In this document: positions 1 through 7,297 of the stretch, piece by piece | Numbering within the stretch: position 1 is the first letter of the stretch | How the letters are laid out: each line of letters opens with the position of its first letter | DNA from: Streptomyces camponoticapitis | Lineage (GTDB): Bacteria; Actinomycetota; Actinomycetes; Streptomycetales; Streptomycetaceae | NCBI RefSeq assembly: GCF_014646115.1 | Contig: NZ_BMMV01000030.1 | Span: 30,631-94,630 of the forward strand | Direction of reading: 5' to 3' | DNA length: 64,000 bases | Program-made: the position numbers and the translations under genes | Notes under the pieces: model-generated | The model's input: the letters and a program-made list of their open reading frames with translations, nothing else | Database searches by the model: none | Told to the model about the DNA's origin: nothing

Positions 1-2
1 AC

Positions 3-678
3 TCCTACGGCGGCTCCGTCATCACGAACGCGGCCACGGGCAGCCCGAACGTGAAGTCCCTGGTCTGCCTCGCCGCGTACCAGCCCGATACCGGTGAGTC
101 CGCTGCAACTGGCCACGAAGTTCCCGGGCAGCCGGCTGAGCGACGACCCCGACGCTCCCGTCCCCACCGCGCTGGACGCCGTGCCCATCCCCGGCCCGGC
201 CAACCCGAGCGAAGACGTCGACCTCTACATCAAGCCGGACAAGTTCCGGGAAGTGTTCCTCAGCAACCGCCTGGACGCGAACACCGCCGCCGTACTCGCC
301 GCCGCGCAGCGGCCCGCCACACCCTTCGCCTTCTCCGAGCCCTCGAAGGCCCCCGCGTGGAAGACCATCCCCTCGTGGGCCCTGGTTGCCACACAGGACT
401 TCGCCATCGGAACCGCCAACGAGCGGTTCATGGCGAAGCGGGCCGGATCGCACACGATCGAGGTCGACGCCCCGCACGCGGCGTATCTCACGAACCCCGG
501 CGCCGTCACCGACCTCATCCTGCGGGCCGCCGGCTCGGCCTCGGAGAACGGCAGACCCAGCCTCGCCAAGACCGGCTCTTCCGAGCGGACCGCTGTCATG
601 GCCGGTCTCTCCGGGGCGGCCGTCGCCGGCGGTGCCGGGATGGTCGTGCTCGGGAGAAGGGCTCGGGCGGGCAACTGA
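3..678 (+). pseudogene. alpha/beta-hydrolase remnant, 5'-truncated and frameshifted
   Basis: The reading frame starting at base 3 begins with SYGGSV, the nucleophile elbow of alpha/beta hydrolases, and runs to about base 101 (LVCLAAYQPDTGES). The family-like sequence then continues in the next frame from about base 103 (LQLATKFPGSRLS) to the stop at 678. It includes VDLYIKPDKF, ERFMAKRAGSHT and a DAPHA motif carrying the likely catalytic His. The switch implies a 1-nt insertion or 2-nt deletion near 99-103. The 5' part lies outside the window. The last 25 residues are alanine- and glycine-rich with a terminal RRARAGN, like a short membrane tail. A GTG at 94 could open the second half, but it has no ribosome binding site and would lack the nucleophile. 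I read it as a broken gene; a sequencing error would give the same picture. Confidence 0.6.
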
Positions 679-894
679 ATCTGCTCCGGCCCGACCGGTG
701 GTCCTTGCGCCCTCAGGGGCGTTCGAGCGTGCAGTCGGCGGCGCGGGACCACCGGAGTCCGGAGTCATCGCGGATGGAACCGGCCGGCCCCGCCGCCGAC
801 CGGACGGTGTCCCAGTCGATGCCGCCGACGGGACGCCGTCTCGGCCGATGCGGCGGACCGAGTCGTTCCCGACCTCCGTGCCAGCCGCGCGCGC

Positions 895-1185
895 TCTTCG
901 CGCCCAGGTCGGCGAGGTAGTCGCCCGTCCGCAGTTCGACGTGGTGCGGTCCTGAAGTCCGTCCTTGGCGGCCGTGCCCACCCGTCGCTGTGTTCCCTCC
1001 CGCGCGACCGAGACCCAGAACGCGTCCAGCGCGGGTGGCATCAGGGCATGGTCCGCGAGCGTGACATCTCCGACGTATGCCTTGGTCTCGGCGAGTGCCG
1101 ACTTGTCGAACGACGCGATGCGGTCGGCGATGTCGTCGACGAAGCCATCGAGTCCCGCGTCGGGGACGGCCCGGTTGACATACCC
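895..1185 (-). pseudogene. enoyl-CoA hydratase/isomerase C-terminal fragment
   Basis: On the minus strand, sequence starting at GYVNRAVPDA and continuing through DGFVDDIADRIASFDK and SALAETKAYV resembles the C-terminal third of crotonase-family proteins. Near 945-955 the similarity changes frame: HHVELRTGDYLADLGA continues in a second minus frame. There is no start codon context and no N-terminal half with the CoA and oxyanion-hole motifs, so this is a relic. Its broken end at 1185 sits directly against the broken end of an HxlR gene on the opposite strand, which suggests one deletion or recombination event truncated both. Confidence 0.55.
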
Positions 1186-1186
1186 G

Positions 1187-1483
1187 CTCAGCCAACGCCT
1201 GGCGACGCTGACCGAGGCGGGCATCCTGGAGAAGCGTCCGTACCGGGAGGCCACGTCGCGGGCGCGCTTCGGCTATTACCTGACAGAGGCCGGGCAAGAG
1301 GTGAAGATCATCGTTGGCGCTCTGCAGCAGTGGGGCGACGCGCATCGCCCCCACCCGGACGGCCCGCTCGCACGCCGTGTCAACACGCGGACCGGGCGGC
1401 CCCTGCGCGTCGCTTTCGTGGATGACCGGGGCGAGGAGACGGCGCTCGCCAATGCGGACATCGGCGCACCCGTAGTGAGCTGA
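1187..1483 (+). pseudogene. HxlR-family regulator, C-terminal fragment
   Basis: From LSQRLATLTEAGILEKRPY onward the plus strand reads like the recognition helix and wing of an HxlR (MarR-like winged-helix) regulator. It continues with RARFGYYLTEAG and the usual C-terminal WGDAHRP segment. The N-terminal helices and a start codon are missing. The open frame extends upstream to 965, but that part is the antisense of the enoyl-CoA hydratase relic and carries no HxlR similarity. It is most likely non-functional. Confidence 0.6.
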
Positions 1484-1644
1484 ACCGCCGAGCGGCAGCT
1501 CTCCGGCCGCCACCTCCGCAAGGCCGGTCGGCGGCACCTCGAAACCAGGCCGCGAACTCGGGCCTCGAACTACCCCTGGTGGTGCGCGCTCCGCCCGGCG
1601 CGCCCTGCCGGGTTGCGATGTCGGCCGATCACTTCAGACGCCGA

Positions 1645-2208
1645 TCACTTCACCGGGGGTGTCTGGGCCCGGTGCGCGGCATCGAGGATCTCCTCGGACA
1701 GCTCGGTCCCTGCCGTGGCGCGGGCGAGCAGAATGGCGCCGACCAGAGTGCACATGTCCGCCAGGCCGTCCCTGTCGTCGCCGTTCGACAACCAGTCGGC
1801 GAAGTGCCTGGCGCCCTCGCTGTAGGCCGCGCGAGGTTCGTCCGGCGTGGGCCGGCGGGCCATGTCGCCGGCGAAACCGGCGGTCGGGCACCCGGTGCCC
1901 GGTTCGTCGCGGTGCTCGGCGGACAGGTAGAAATCCACCAGCGCCTGGCGAGCGGCCGTGCGGTCGCCGTGGGTGTCGTCGAACGAGTCCAGCAACTGGC
2001 TCATGCCGCTGAAGCCCTTCTCGGTGGCCTCGGCGACCAGGGCGTCCTTGGACCCGAACTGCTTCGGGAATCCACCACGGGTCAGGCCGACCGACTCCAT
2101 GAGGTCGGCGATGCTCGTGTGCACGCCCTGCTCGCGGAAGATCCGGGACGCCGCGGCCACGACGCGCTCGCGGTTCTCCCTTGCCTGTGCCTGGGAAACG
2201 CGGCTCAT
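1645..2208 (-). CDS. TetR/AcrR-family transcriptional regulator
   Basis: A 187-residue protein of normal TetR length. The N-terminal DNA-binding domain (residues about 8-60) has the helix-turn-helix SIADLMESVGLTRGGF followed by KQFGSKDALV, a typical TetR signature. The C-terminal ligand and dimer domain is helical and diverse, so the effector cannot be named. The ATG lies 19 bases downstream of a palindrome, TTAGAT-N10-ATCTAT. The same palindrome recurs before the SDR gene that runs the other way, so this protein probably represses both itself and that oxidoreductase. The family is common in Streptomyces as local regulators of detoxification genes. Confidence 0.9.
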   Translation of the reverse strand: MSRVSQAQARENRERVVAAASRIFREQGVHTSIADLMESVGLTRGGFPKQFGSKDALVAEATEKGFSGMSQLLDSFDDTHGDRTAARQALVDFYLSAEHRDEPGTGCPTAGFAGDMARRPTPDEPRAAYSEGARHFADWLSNGDDRDGLADMCTLVGAILLARATAGTELSEEILDAAHRAQTPPVK

Positions 2209-2226
2209 GGTGTGCCTGCCTGATTG

Positions 2227-2248
2227 TTAGATCAATATCGACATCTAT
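2227..2248. promoter_or_regulatory. TetR operator, copy 1
   Basis: TTAGAT at 2227-2232 and ATCTAT at 2243-2248 form an inverted repeat with a 10-bp spacer just upstream of the tetR start. The same arms and spacing recur at 2365-2386, which argues for one regulator binding both sites. Confidence 0.55.
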
Positions 2249-2364
2249 GTCCATGTTAGCGCCCGTGGGAGCCGGGCTATTCCAGGGGCGCCCTGCTGTG
2301 CCCGTGCGCTCCCGAGGCCGCACGGGCGTAGGGGAGCCTGTGGGGGCGGAGACATTGGGCTCTC

Positions 2365-2386
2365 TTAGATGTCATGTGGTATCTAA
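2365..2386. promoter_or_regulatory. TetR operator, copy 2
   Basis: TTAGAT (2365-2370), 10 bp, ATCTAA (2381-2386): a near-perfect palindrome in the leader of the SDR gene, 62 bp before its ATG. It is unusually AT-rich for its surroundings and matches copy 1 in arms and spacing. Confidence 0.6.
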
Positions 2387-2448
2387 GTGGGAGAGGGGTG
2401 CCCGCGGGCCCCCTCTCCCACTGTCGTTCGAGGATTGAGAACTTCGCC

Positions 2449-3243
2449 ATGCCAGCACAGAACACGAAAACCGCCCTGATCACGGGTGCCTCCGCCGGCC
2501 TCGGGGCCGCGTACGCGCACCGGCTCGCGGACCGGGGTCACGACTTGATTCTCGTCGCCCGCGACACGGCTCGGATGGAGTCACTGGCGGCCGAGGTCAG
2601 GGAACGCACGGGGAAGGCGGTGGAGGTGCTCACCGCGGATCTCACCGACGACGCACAACTGGCGGGTGTGGAGGAGCGGCTGCGCGAGGACGCGAGCGTC
2701 CAGGTGCTCGTCAACAACGCCGGGGGTTCGCTCTTCACTCCGCTCGCCGGTGCGGACGCGACCGCGTTCGGGGACCTCATCACGCTCAACGTGACCTCGC
2801 TGACCCGACTGACCACCGCGGCCGTGAGTGGTATGACTCGCCGAGGCAGCGGCACGATCGTCAACATCTCTTCCGCGCTCGCCCTGAACATCCTCCCCGT
2901 GAGCGCCGTGTACAGCGGGACGAAGAGCTACGTCCTGACCTTTACGCAGGCTCTGCAGCAGGAACTGGCGGAGAGTGCCATCACGGTTCAGGCCGTCCTT
3001 CCCGGAGCCGTTCGTACGGAGTTCTGGGACGGTTCCGGGATTGATCTCGCGTCCTTCCCCGATGAGTGGATCATGACCGCTGACGACGCGGTCGACGCGG
3101 CGCTCGCCGGCCTCGACGCCGGTGAGCCCGTCACCATTCCCTCGCTCCCGGACATCACCGACTGGGAAGCCCTGGAGAAGGCCCGTGGGGTTCTGGTCCC
3201 GAATCTGTCGCGCTCCGTCCCCGCCGCCCGCTACCGCGCCTGA
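2449..3243 (+). CDS. short-chain dehydrogenase/reductase (SDR)
   Basis: A 264-residue classical SDR. The Rossmann cofactor loop is ITGASAGLGAAYA (residues 11-23), the NNAG motif is at 89-92, and the catalytic set is Ser141/142, Tyr155 and Lys159 in SAVYSGTKS. An Arg (VARDTARM) after strand beta-2 favours NADP(H). The substrate cannot be read from sequence. The ATG at 2449 directly precedes the MPAQNTKTALITG start; an upstream in-frame ATG at 2374 lies inside the operator region and is less likely. The gene is divergent from the TetR gene and shares its operator, so it is probably induced by the same ligand. Confidence 0.88.
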   Translation: MPAQNTKTALITGASAGLGAAYAHRLADRGHDLILVARDTARMESLAAEVRERTGKAVEVLTADLTDDAQLAGVEERLREDASVQVLVNNAGGSLFTPLAGADATAFGDLITLNVTSLTRLTTAAVSGMTRRGSGTIVNISSALALNILPVSAVYSGTKSYVLTFTQALQQELAESAITVQAVLPGAVRTEFWDGSGIDLASFPDEWIMTADDAVDAALAGLDAGEPVTIPSLPDITDWEALEKARGVLVPNLSRSVPAARYRA

Positions 3244-3251
3244 CCGCGAGA

Positions 3252-3321
3252 GCGCCCGGCTGCTCCGCCCGTGTGACCGGGCGCGGCTCCTGGGTGTCCG
3301 CGGTGGCGGGCCCCCGCGGAC
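3252..3321 (+). terminator. two hairpins after the SDR gene; start of a 336-base gene-free stretch
   Basis: GCGCCCGG (3252-3259) pairs with CCGGGCGC (3277-3284), and GTCCGCGG (3296-3303) pairs with CCGCGGAC (3314-3321). Both are GC-rich stems just past the SDR stop. The rest of the gap to 3579 holds an inverted repeat GTTGAC (3357-3362)/GTCAAC (3375-3380) and no gene that I can support. Confidence 0.45.
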
Positions 3322-3579
3322 AGCTCCTGACGGCGTCGTCTGCCGCCGACGGCCGGGTTGACAGGCGCACGCGCGCGTCAACGCGCGGGCCTTCGCGTCC
3401 AAGCGCTCCCCCCGCGCGCCCTCCCCGCTGCTCGTAGCCGCCGTACGGGTGACATGACCCCCGTCTCCGTAGCCCTGGTGGACGGACCTTCGTTGCCCGG
3501 TGGGGCGGACCAGGGCAGGTCCCTCCGCGAAGACGGGCGCGAAGCCGAGCGCGCGAGGACGAGCCGAAGGACGGGCGCC

Positions 3580-5283
3580 ATGACGGTCGCTTCCACACCA
3601 GATTCCGGGCGGCCCCGGGAGCCCGTCCCCGCGAGCCCCCGGAGACGTGGCCGGGGGCGGGTCGTCATGCTCGTCGACAACGCGGTCAACGGCGACTCCC
3701 GTGTGCAGAAGGCCGCCCGCTCCATGGCCGAGGCCGGCTGGGACGTGGTGCTGCTCGGCCAGTCCCCGGACCGCGACCGGCACCGCTGGACCATCGGAGG
3801 CGCCGAAGTCCACCTGGTCCCCGTCGTGATGACCCTCGCCAAACGCCGCAGGGACTACCGCAGAGTCGTTCTGCCCCGGCTCTTCGCCTACCGGCGCGGT
3901 GGCATCGCCCACCACCGCAAACAGTGGGTCAAGGCCTGGCGCGCCGATCTGCTGGCCCGCAGGTCCGCCGAGGGCCGGAGATTCCTGATCCGGCGTACGG
4001 CGGCCCGGATCCTGGCCCGCTGGGTCGGCTTCCGGCACCGCCAACTCGCCCTGGTGGAGGGCAGACGCAACCCGGACTCGCTCCCCGAGCGGCTCCGTAC
4101 GGCCATGTGGCGCGCGCTGCTCGGCGACCGCTGCTGGCGCAGACTCGAACCGTACCTGTGGGACTACGAGTTCGCCTTCGGCCCCGTCGTCGACGCACTG
4201 GAACCCGACCTCATCCACGCCAACGACTTCCGGATGATCGGAGTCGCCGCCCGTGCCGTGCACCGCGCGCGGGGCAGAGGCCGGACCGTGAAACTCGTGT
4301 GGGACGCGCACGAGTATCTGCCGGGCATCAAACCGCGGGCCGGCTACCGGCGTTGGATGCCCGCCCATGTCGCGCACGAGCGGGAGTACGGGCGGTGCGC
4401 GGACGCCGTCGTCACCGTCTCCCAGACGCTGGCCGAGCTGCTGCACAAGGAGCACCGGCTGCCCCGGATGCCCGTCGTCGTGCTCAACGCCCCCGAGGGC
4501 GGCCCGCCCGCCGAGCGGGCCCATGAACCCGTCCCGGATCTCCGGGAGTTGTGCGGCATCGACGCCGCCACGCCACTGCTGGTCTACAGCGGCGCCCTCG
4601 CCCCGCAGCGCGGACTCGCCACCCTCATCGAGGCCCTGCCCCAACTGCCGGGCGCGCACGCGGCGCTCATCGTCCCCGCGCCCGACGGGTGGGTCGTACG
4701 CAAGGTGCTGGACCACGCGGCGGAGCTCGGCGTCGCCGACCGCGTCCACCCGCTGCCGTACGTACCGCACTGGCAGATCGCGCCTTTCCTGGCCCCCGCC
4801 GACATCGGCGTCATCCCGATCCACCACTGGCCGAACCATGAACTCGCCCTGATCACCAAGTTCATGGAGTACGCGCACGCGCGGCTGCCCATCGTCGTCA
4901 GCGACGTGCGCACCATGGCCGCGAAAGTACGTGAGACCGGGCAGGGTGAGGTGTTCCGCGCCGAGGACACGGCCGACTTCGTACGGGCCGCGCTGGCCGT
5001 GCTCGACGACCCGGCCGCCTACCGCAAGGCGTACGACCGTCCGGGACTGCTGGCGCAGTGGACCTGGGAGGCGCAGGCCGACATCCTCGACGGGGTCTAC
5101 CGGAGGCTCCTGGCGGCCCCTGCGGAGGCGACGGTCGCCGCGACCGTCCCGCTGGGCGGAGCGGCCCTGGGCACACCGGCGGTGGGCGAACCGGCGCAGG
5201 GCGGCGGGCAGACGCCCGGCGGGCGGCCGGGTCCCGGGGAGGAGACGGAGCCGGGCGACCCGGCGGGGGCGACCGCGAACTGA
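3580..5283 (+). CDS. GT-B glycosyltransferase (GT4-like)
   Basis: The product is 567 residues. After a short basic N-terminus, VVMLVDNAVNGDSRVQKAAR starts the first Rossmann lobe of a GT-B fold. The middle contains LIHANDFRMIGVAA and VVTVSQTLAELL, and the second lobe contains PLLVYSGALAPQRGLATLIEAL, typical of nucleotide-sugar-binding GT4 enzymes. The ATG at 3580 has a good GAAGGA site about 8 bases upstream; the frame is open back to 3358 but with no ribosome binding site. It is the first gene of a same-strand glycopolymer cluster. The C-terminal 60 residues are low-complexity Gly/Pro/Glu. The sugar donor and acceptor are unknown; a wall or surface polymer is the likely product. Confidence 0.82.
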   Translation: MTVASTPDSGRPREPVPASPRRRGRGRVVMLVDNAVNGDSRVQKAARSMAEAGWDVVLLGQSPDRDRHRWTIGGAEVHLVPVVMTLAKRRRDYRRVVLPRLFAYRRGGIAHHRKQWVKAWRADLLARRSAEGRRFLIRRTAARILARWVGFRHRQLALVEGRRNPDSLPERLRTAMWRALLGDRCWRRLEPYLWDYEFAFGPVVDALEPDLIHANDFRMIGVAARAVHRARGRGRTVKLVWDAHEYLPGIKPRAGYRRWMPAHVAHEREYGRCADAVVTVSQTLAELLHKEHRLPRMPVVVLNAPEGGPPAERAHEPVPDLRELCGIDAATPLLVYSGALAPQRGLATLIEALPQLPGAHAALIVPAPDGWVVRKVLDHAAELGVADRVHPLPYVPHWQIAPFLAPADIGVIPIHHWPNHELALITKFMEYAHARLPIVVSDVRTMAAKVRETGQGEVFRAEDTADFVRAALAVLDDPAAYRKAYDRPGLLAQWTWEAQADILDGVYRRLLAAPAEATVAATVPLGGAALGTPAVGEPAQGGGQTPGGRPGPGEETEPGDPAGATAN

Positions 5284-5340
5284 CCTGCCGGGACCGCGCG
5301 TTCGCGAACCGACCTGCCGGGCGCGCGCGTTCGCGAAGGA
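5274..5340 (+). repeat. 29-bp tandem repeat over the end of a glycosyltransferase gene
   Basis: Two copies (5274-5302 and 5303-5331) begin CGCGAAC and end CGCGTT, differing at three positions, and a partial third copy (CGCGAAGGAACCGG...) follows. The junctions create TTCGCGAA palindromes. The stop codon of the upstream gene lies in copy 1. Confidence 0.6.
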
Positions 5341-5475
5341 ACCGGTCGGGCCGACGCGTCGACCACGTGACCATACGGCCGTACGGGCGTTGATGTCCTC
5401 GAACGTCGGGAGACGAGACATCACCGGCGTCGGGGGAGCGCCGCACCCAACGAGCCGGATGGAAAGTGAGTCACC

Positions 5476-6273
5476 GTGCACAAGTCCGCGTACGAGCAGA
5501 TGGAGCTCTGCGTCAAGGAGTACATGCCCGCGTCCGGCCGCCACCGGGTGGTCGACCTGGGCTCGCGCATCTCGCCCAACCAGTCCCTCACCCACCGGGG
5601 TCTGCTCGACGGGCGTGATGTCGAGTACATCGGCGTCGACGTGCTCGACGGTCCCAACGTCGACATCGTGATGCCCCGGCCGTACCGCATTCCGGTACGG
5701 TCCCGGACCGCCGACTTCGTGCTCTCCGGCCAGGCCTTCGAGCACATCCCGTTCTTCTGGGCGTCGATGATGGAGATCTCGCGCGTCCTGCGGCCCGGCG
5801 GGCTGGCGTTCGTCACCGCGCCCTCGCGCGGCCATGCGCACGACGCCCAGGACTGCTGGCGGTACTACCCCGACGGGTTCAGGGCCATGGCCGCCTTCGC
5901 CGGGCTCGAACTGGCCGAGGCATACACGGACTTCCCGCCGATGAAGGGCATCCGCTTCGACTACGCCGCCATCGACGGCAAGCGCGCCTACTGGGGCGAC
6001 TCGGTCGGGGTGTTCCGCAGGCCGCGCCGGCCGAGGCGGCGGGTGTGGGAGTACGCGGTACGTGAACTGACCGTCCGGTACGCCAACCGCGTCGGCGGCG
6101 TCGGCTCCGTCCCGCTGCCCGAGCCCGTCGCCGGTCGCGACCGCTGCGGCCGGGGCGCCCCCGCCAAGGCCCCCGTCGCGCCCGTCGCCCCCCTCGTACC
6201 CGCGCCGTCACCGGAGGCAGAGCCCGGAGCCGCGCAGCCCGTAACAGCCAAGACGCACACGAAAGAGGCATAA
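5476..6273 (+). CDS. class I SAM-dependent methyltransferase
   Basis: A 265-residue protein with a Methyltransf_11-like core. VVDLGSRISPN replaces the glycine-rich SAM loop, and IGVDVLDGPNVDI, SRTADFVLSGQAFEHI and ISRVLRPGGLAFVTAPSRG follow in the usual order. The GTG start is preceded by GGAAAGTGAG. The tail (residues 215-265) is Pro/Ala-rich. Position inside a glycosyltransferase cluster suggests methylation of a sugar or glycopolymer. The atypical SAM loop (DLGSR in place of DxGxGxG) is a small oddity. Confidence 0.8.
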   Translation: MHKSAYEQMELCVKEYMPASGRHRVVDLGSRISPNQSLTHRGLLDGRDVEYIGVDVLDGPNVDIVMPRPYRIPVRSRTADFVLSGQAFEHIPFFWASMMEISRVLRPGGLAFVTAPSRGHAHDAQDCWRYYPDGFRAMAAFAGLELAEAYTDFPPMKGIRFDYAAIDGKRAYWGDSVGVFRRPRRPRRRVWEYAVRELTVRYANRVGGVGSVPLPEPVAGRDRCGRGAPAKAPVAPVAPLVPAPSPEAEPGAAQPVTAKTHTKEA

Positions 6274-6332
6274 CCTAGCGGGAGTTGACGAAAGGTGACA
6301 TCCACGGAGTTCTGCGCGTACCGTCCGTCGGC

Positions 6333-7196
6333 ATGGCATGGCGAAGCGCAGTGAACGGCGCACTCGAAAAGCTCACCGGATATCAGCTCAGGCGGATCCC
6401 GGTCCCCGCCCCGCGGTCGGCGACGTCGGCGCCCGCCGCCGTACCGGCGCCGGCCCGGCCGGCCACCGCGAAGGCCGAGACACAGGCACCGGCGCAGCCC
6501 AAGCCGAAGCCCAAGGCGGCGGCGCTCCCCGCCGACTACGACGACGAGGCGAAGTCGATCATCCGCGCGGTCAAGCCGTACACGATGACCTCCCCGGAGC
6601 GGCTCAACGCCTTCATCCTCGCCACCCGCCATGTCGTACGGCACAACATCCCCGGTGACATCGTCGAGTGCGGAGTCTGGCGCGGGGGCTCGATGCAGGC
6701 CTGCGCCAAGACGCTGCTCGCCCTCGGCGAGACCGACCGCGGCCTGCATCTCTTCGACACCTTCGAGGGAATGCCGCCGCCCACCGCCGAGGACCTGCGG
6801 CGCGACGGCAAGTCCGCCGAGGAACTGCTCGCGGCGCAGGGCAAGGACCGGCCGATCTGGGCCATCGCCTCGCTGGAGGACGTACAGGCGGGCTTCGAGC
6901 GGGTGCCCTACCCCGGCGAGCGGGTGCACTACGTGCAGGGCTTGGTCGAGGACACCGTGCCGCAGCAGGCGCCGGAGCAGATCTCGATCCTGCGCCTGGA
7001 CACCGACTGGTACGCCTCCACCAAGCATGAACTGGAGTTTCTCTACCCCCGGTTGGTGAGCGGCGGTGTGCTGCTCATCGACGACTACGGCTACTGGCAG
7101 GGCTCCCGCCAGGCCGTGGACGAGTTCCTGGAGAAGACGGGCGAGCGGCTGCTCATGCTGCGCATGGACGAGGGCCGGATCGCGGTCAAGCCCTGA
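6333..7196 (+). CDS. TylF/MycF-family O-methyltransferase
   Basis: The catalytic domain (from about residue 70) has IPGDIVECGVWRGGSMQ, HLFDTFEGMPPP, ISILRLDTDWYASTKHELE and GVLLIDDYGYWQGSRQAVD, the signature order of macrocin-type sugar O-methyltransferases including the metal-binding Asp residues. About 55 Pro/Ala/Lys-rich residues precede it as a linker. I take the ATG at 6333 (MAWRSAVNG, 287 residues) as the start; a TTG at 6285 is also in frame and neither has a convincing ribosome binding site. Such enzymes methylate sugar hydroxyls in antibiotics and surface polysaccharides. Here the glycosyltransferase and TagF neighbours favour a wall polymer. Confidence 0.83.
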   Translation: MAWRSAVNGALEKLTGYQLRRIPVPAPRSATSAPAAVPAPARPATAKAETQAPAQPKPKPKAAALPADYDDEAKSIIRAVKPYTMTSPERLNAFILATRHVVRHNIPGDIVECGVWRGGSMQACAKTLLALGETDRGLHLFDTFEGMPPPTAEDLRRDGKSAEELLAAQGKDRPIWAIASLEDVQAGFERVPYPGERVHYVQGLVEDTVPQQAPEQISILRLDTDWYASTKHELEFLYPRLVSGGVLLIDDYGYWQGSRQAVDEFLEKTGERLLMLRMDEGRIAVKP

Positions 7197-7297
7197 ATCC
7201 ACCGCGAGCCCGTCGCGGAACGACCGCGAACCCGCCGCGAATCCACCGCTGTTCTGAGTTCGGAAGTCCGGAAGTTCGGAAGGACCGTGCACCACGC

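Noticed and set aside
2581..5841. 1086-codon minus-strand open frame opposite the SDR and glycosyltransferase genes
   Set aside because: Arg/Gly/Pro-biased composition and no family signature; antisense GC-frame artefact.
6285..6340. TTGACG as a -35 box, or TTG as the start of the TylF-like gene
   Set aside because: No -10 at proper spacing and the GGGAG abuts the TTG; the ATG at 6333 is preferred, though the start stays uncertain.
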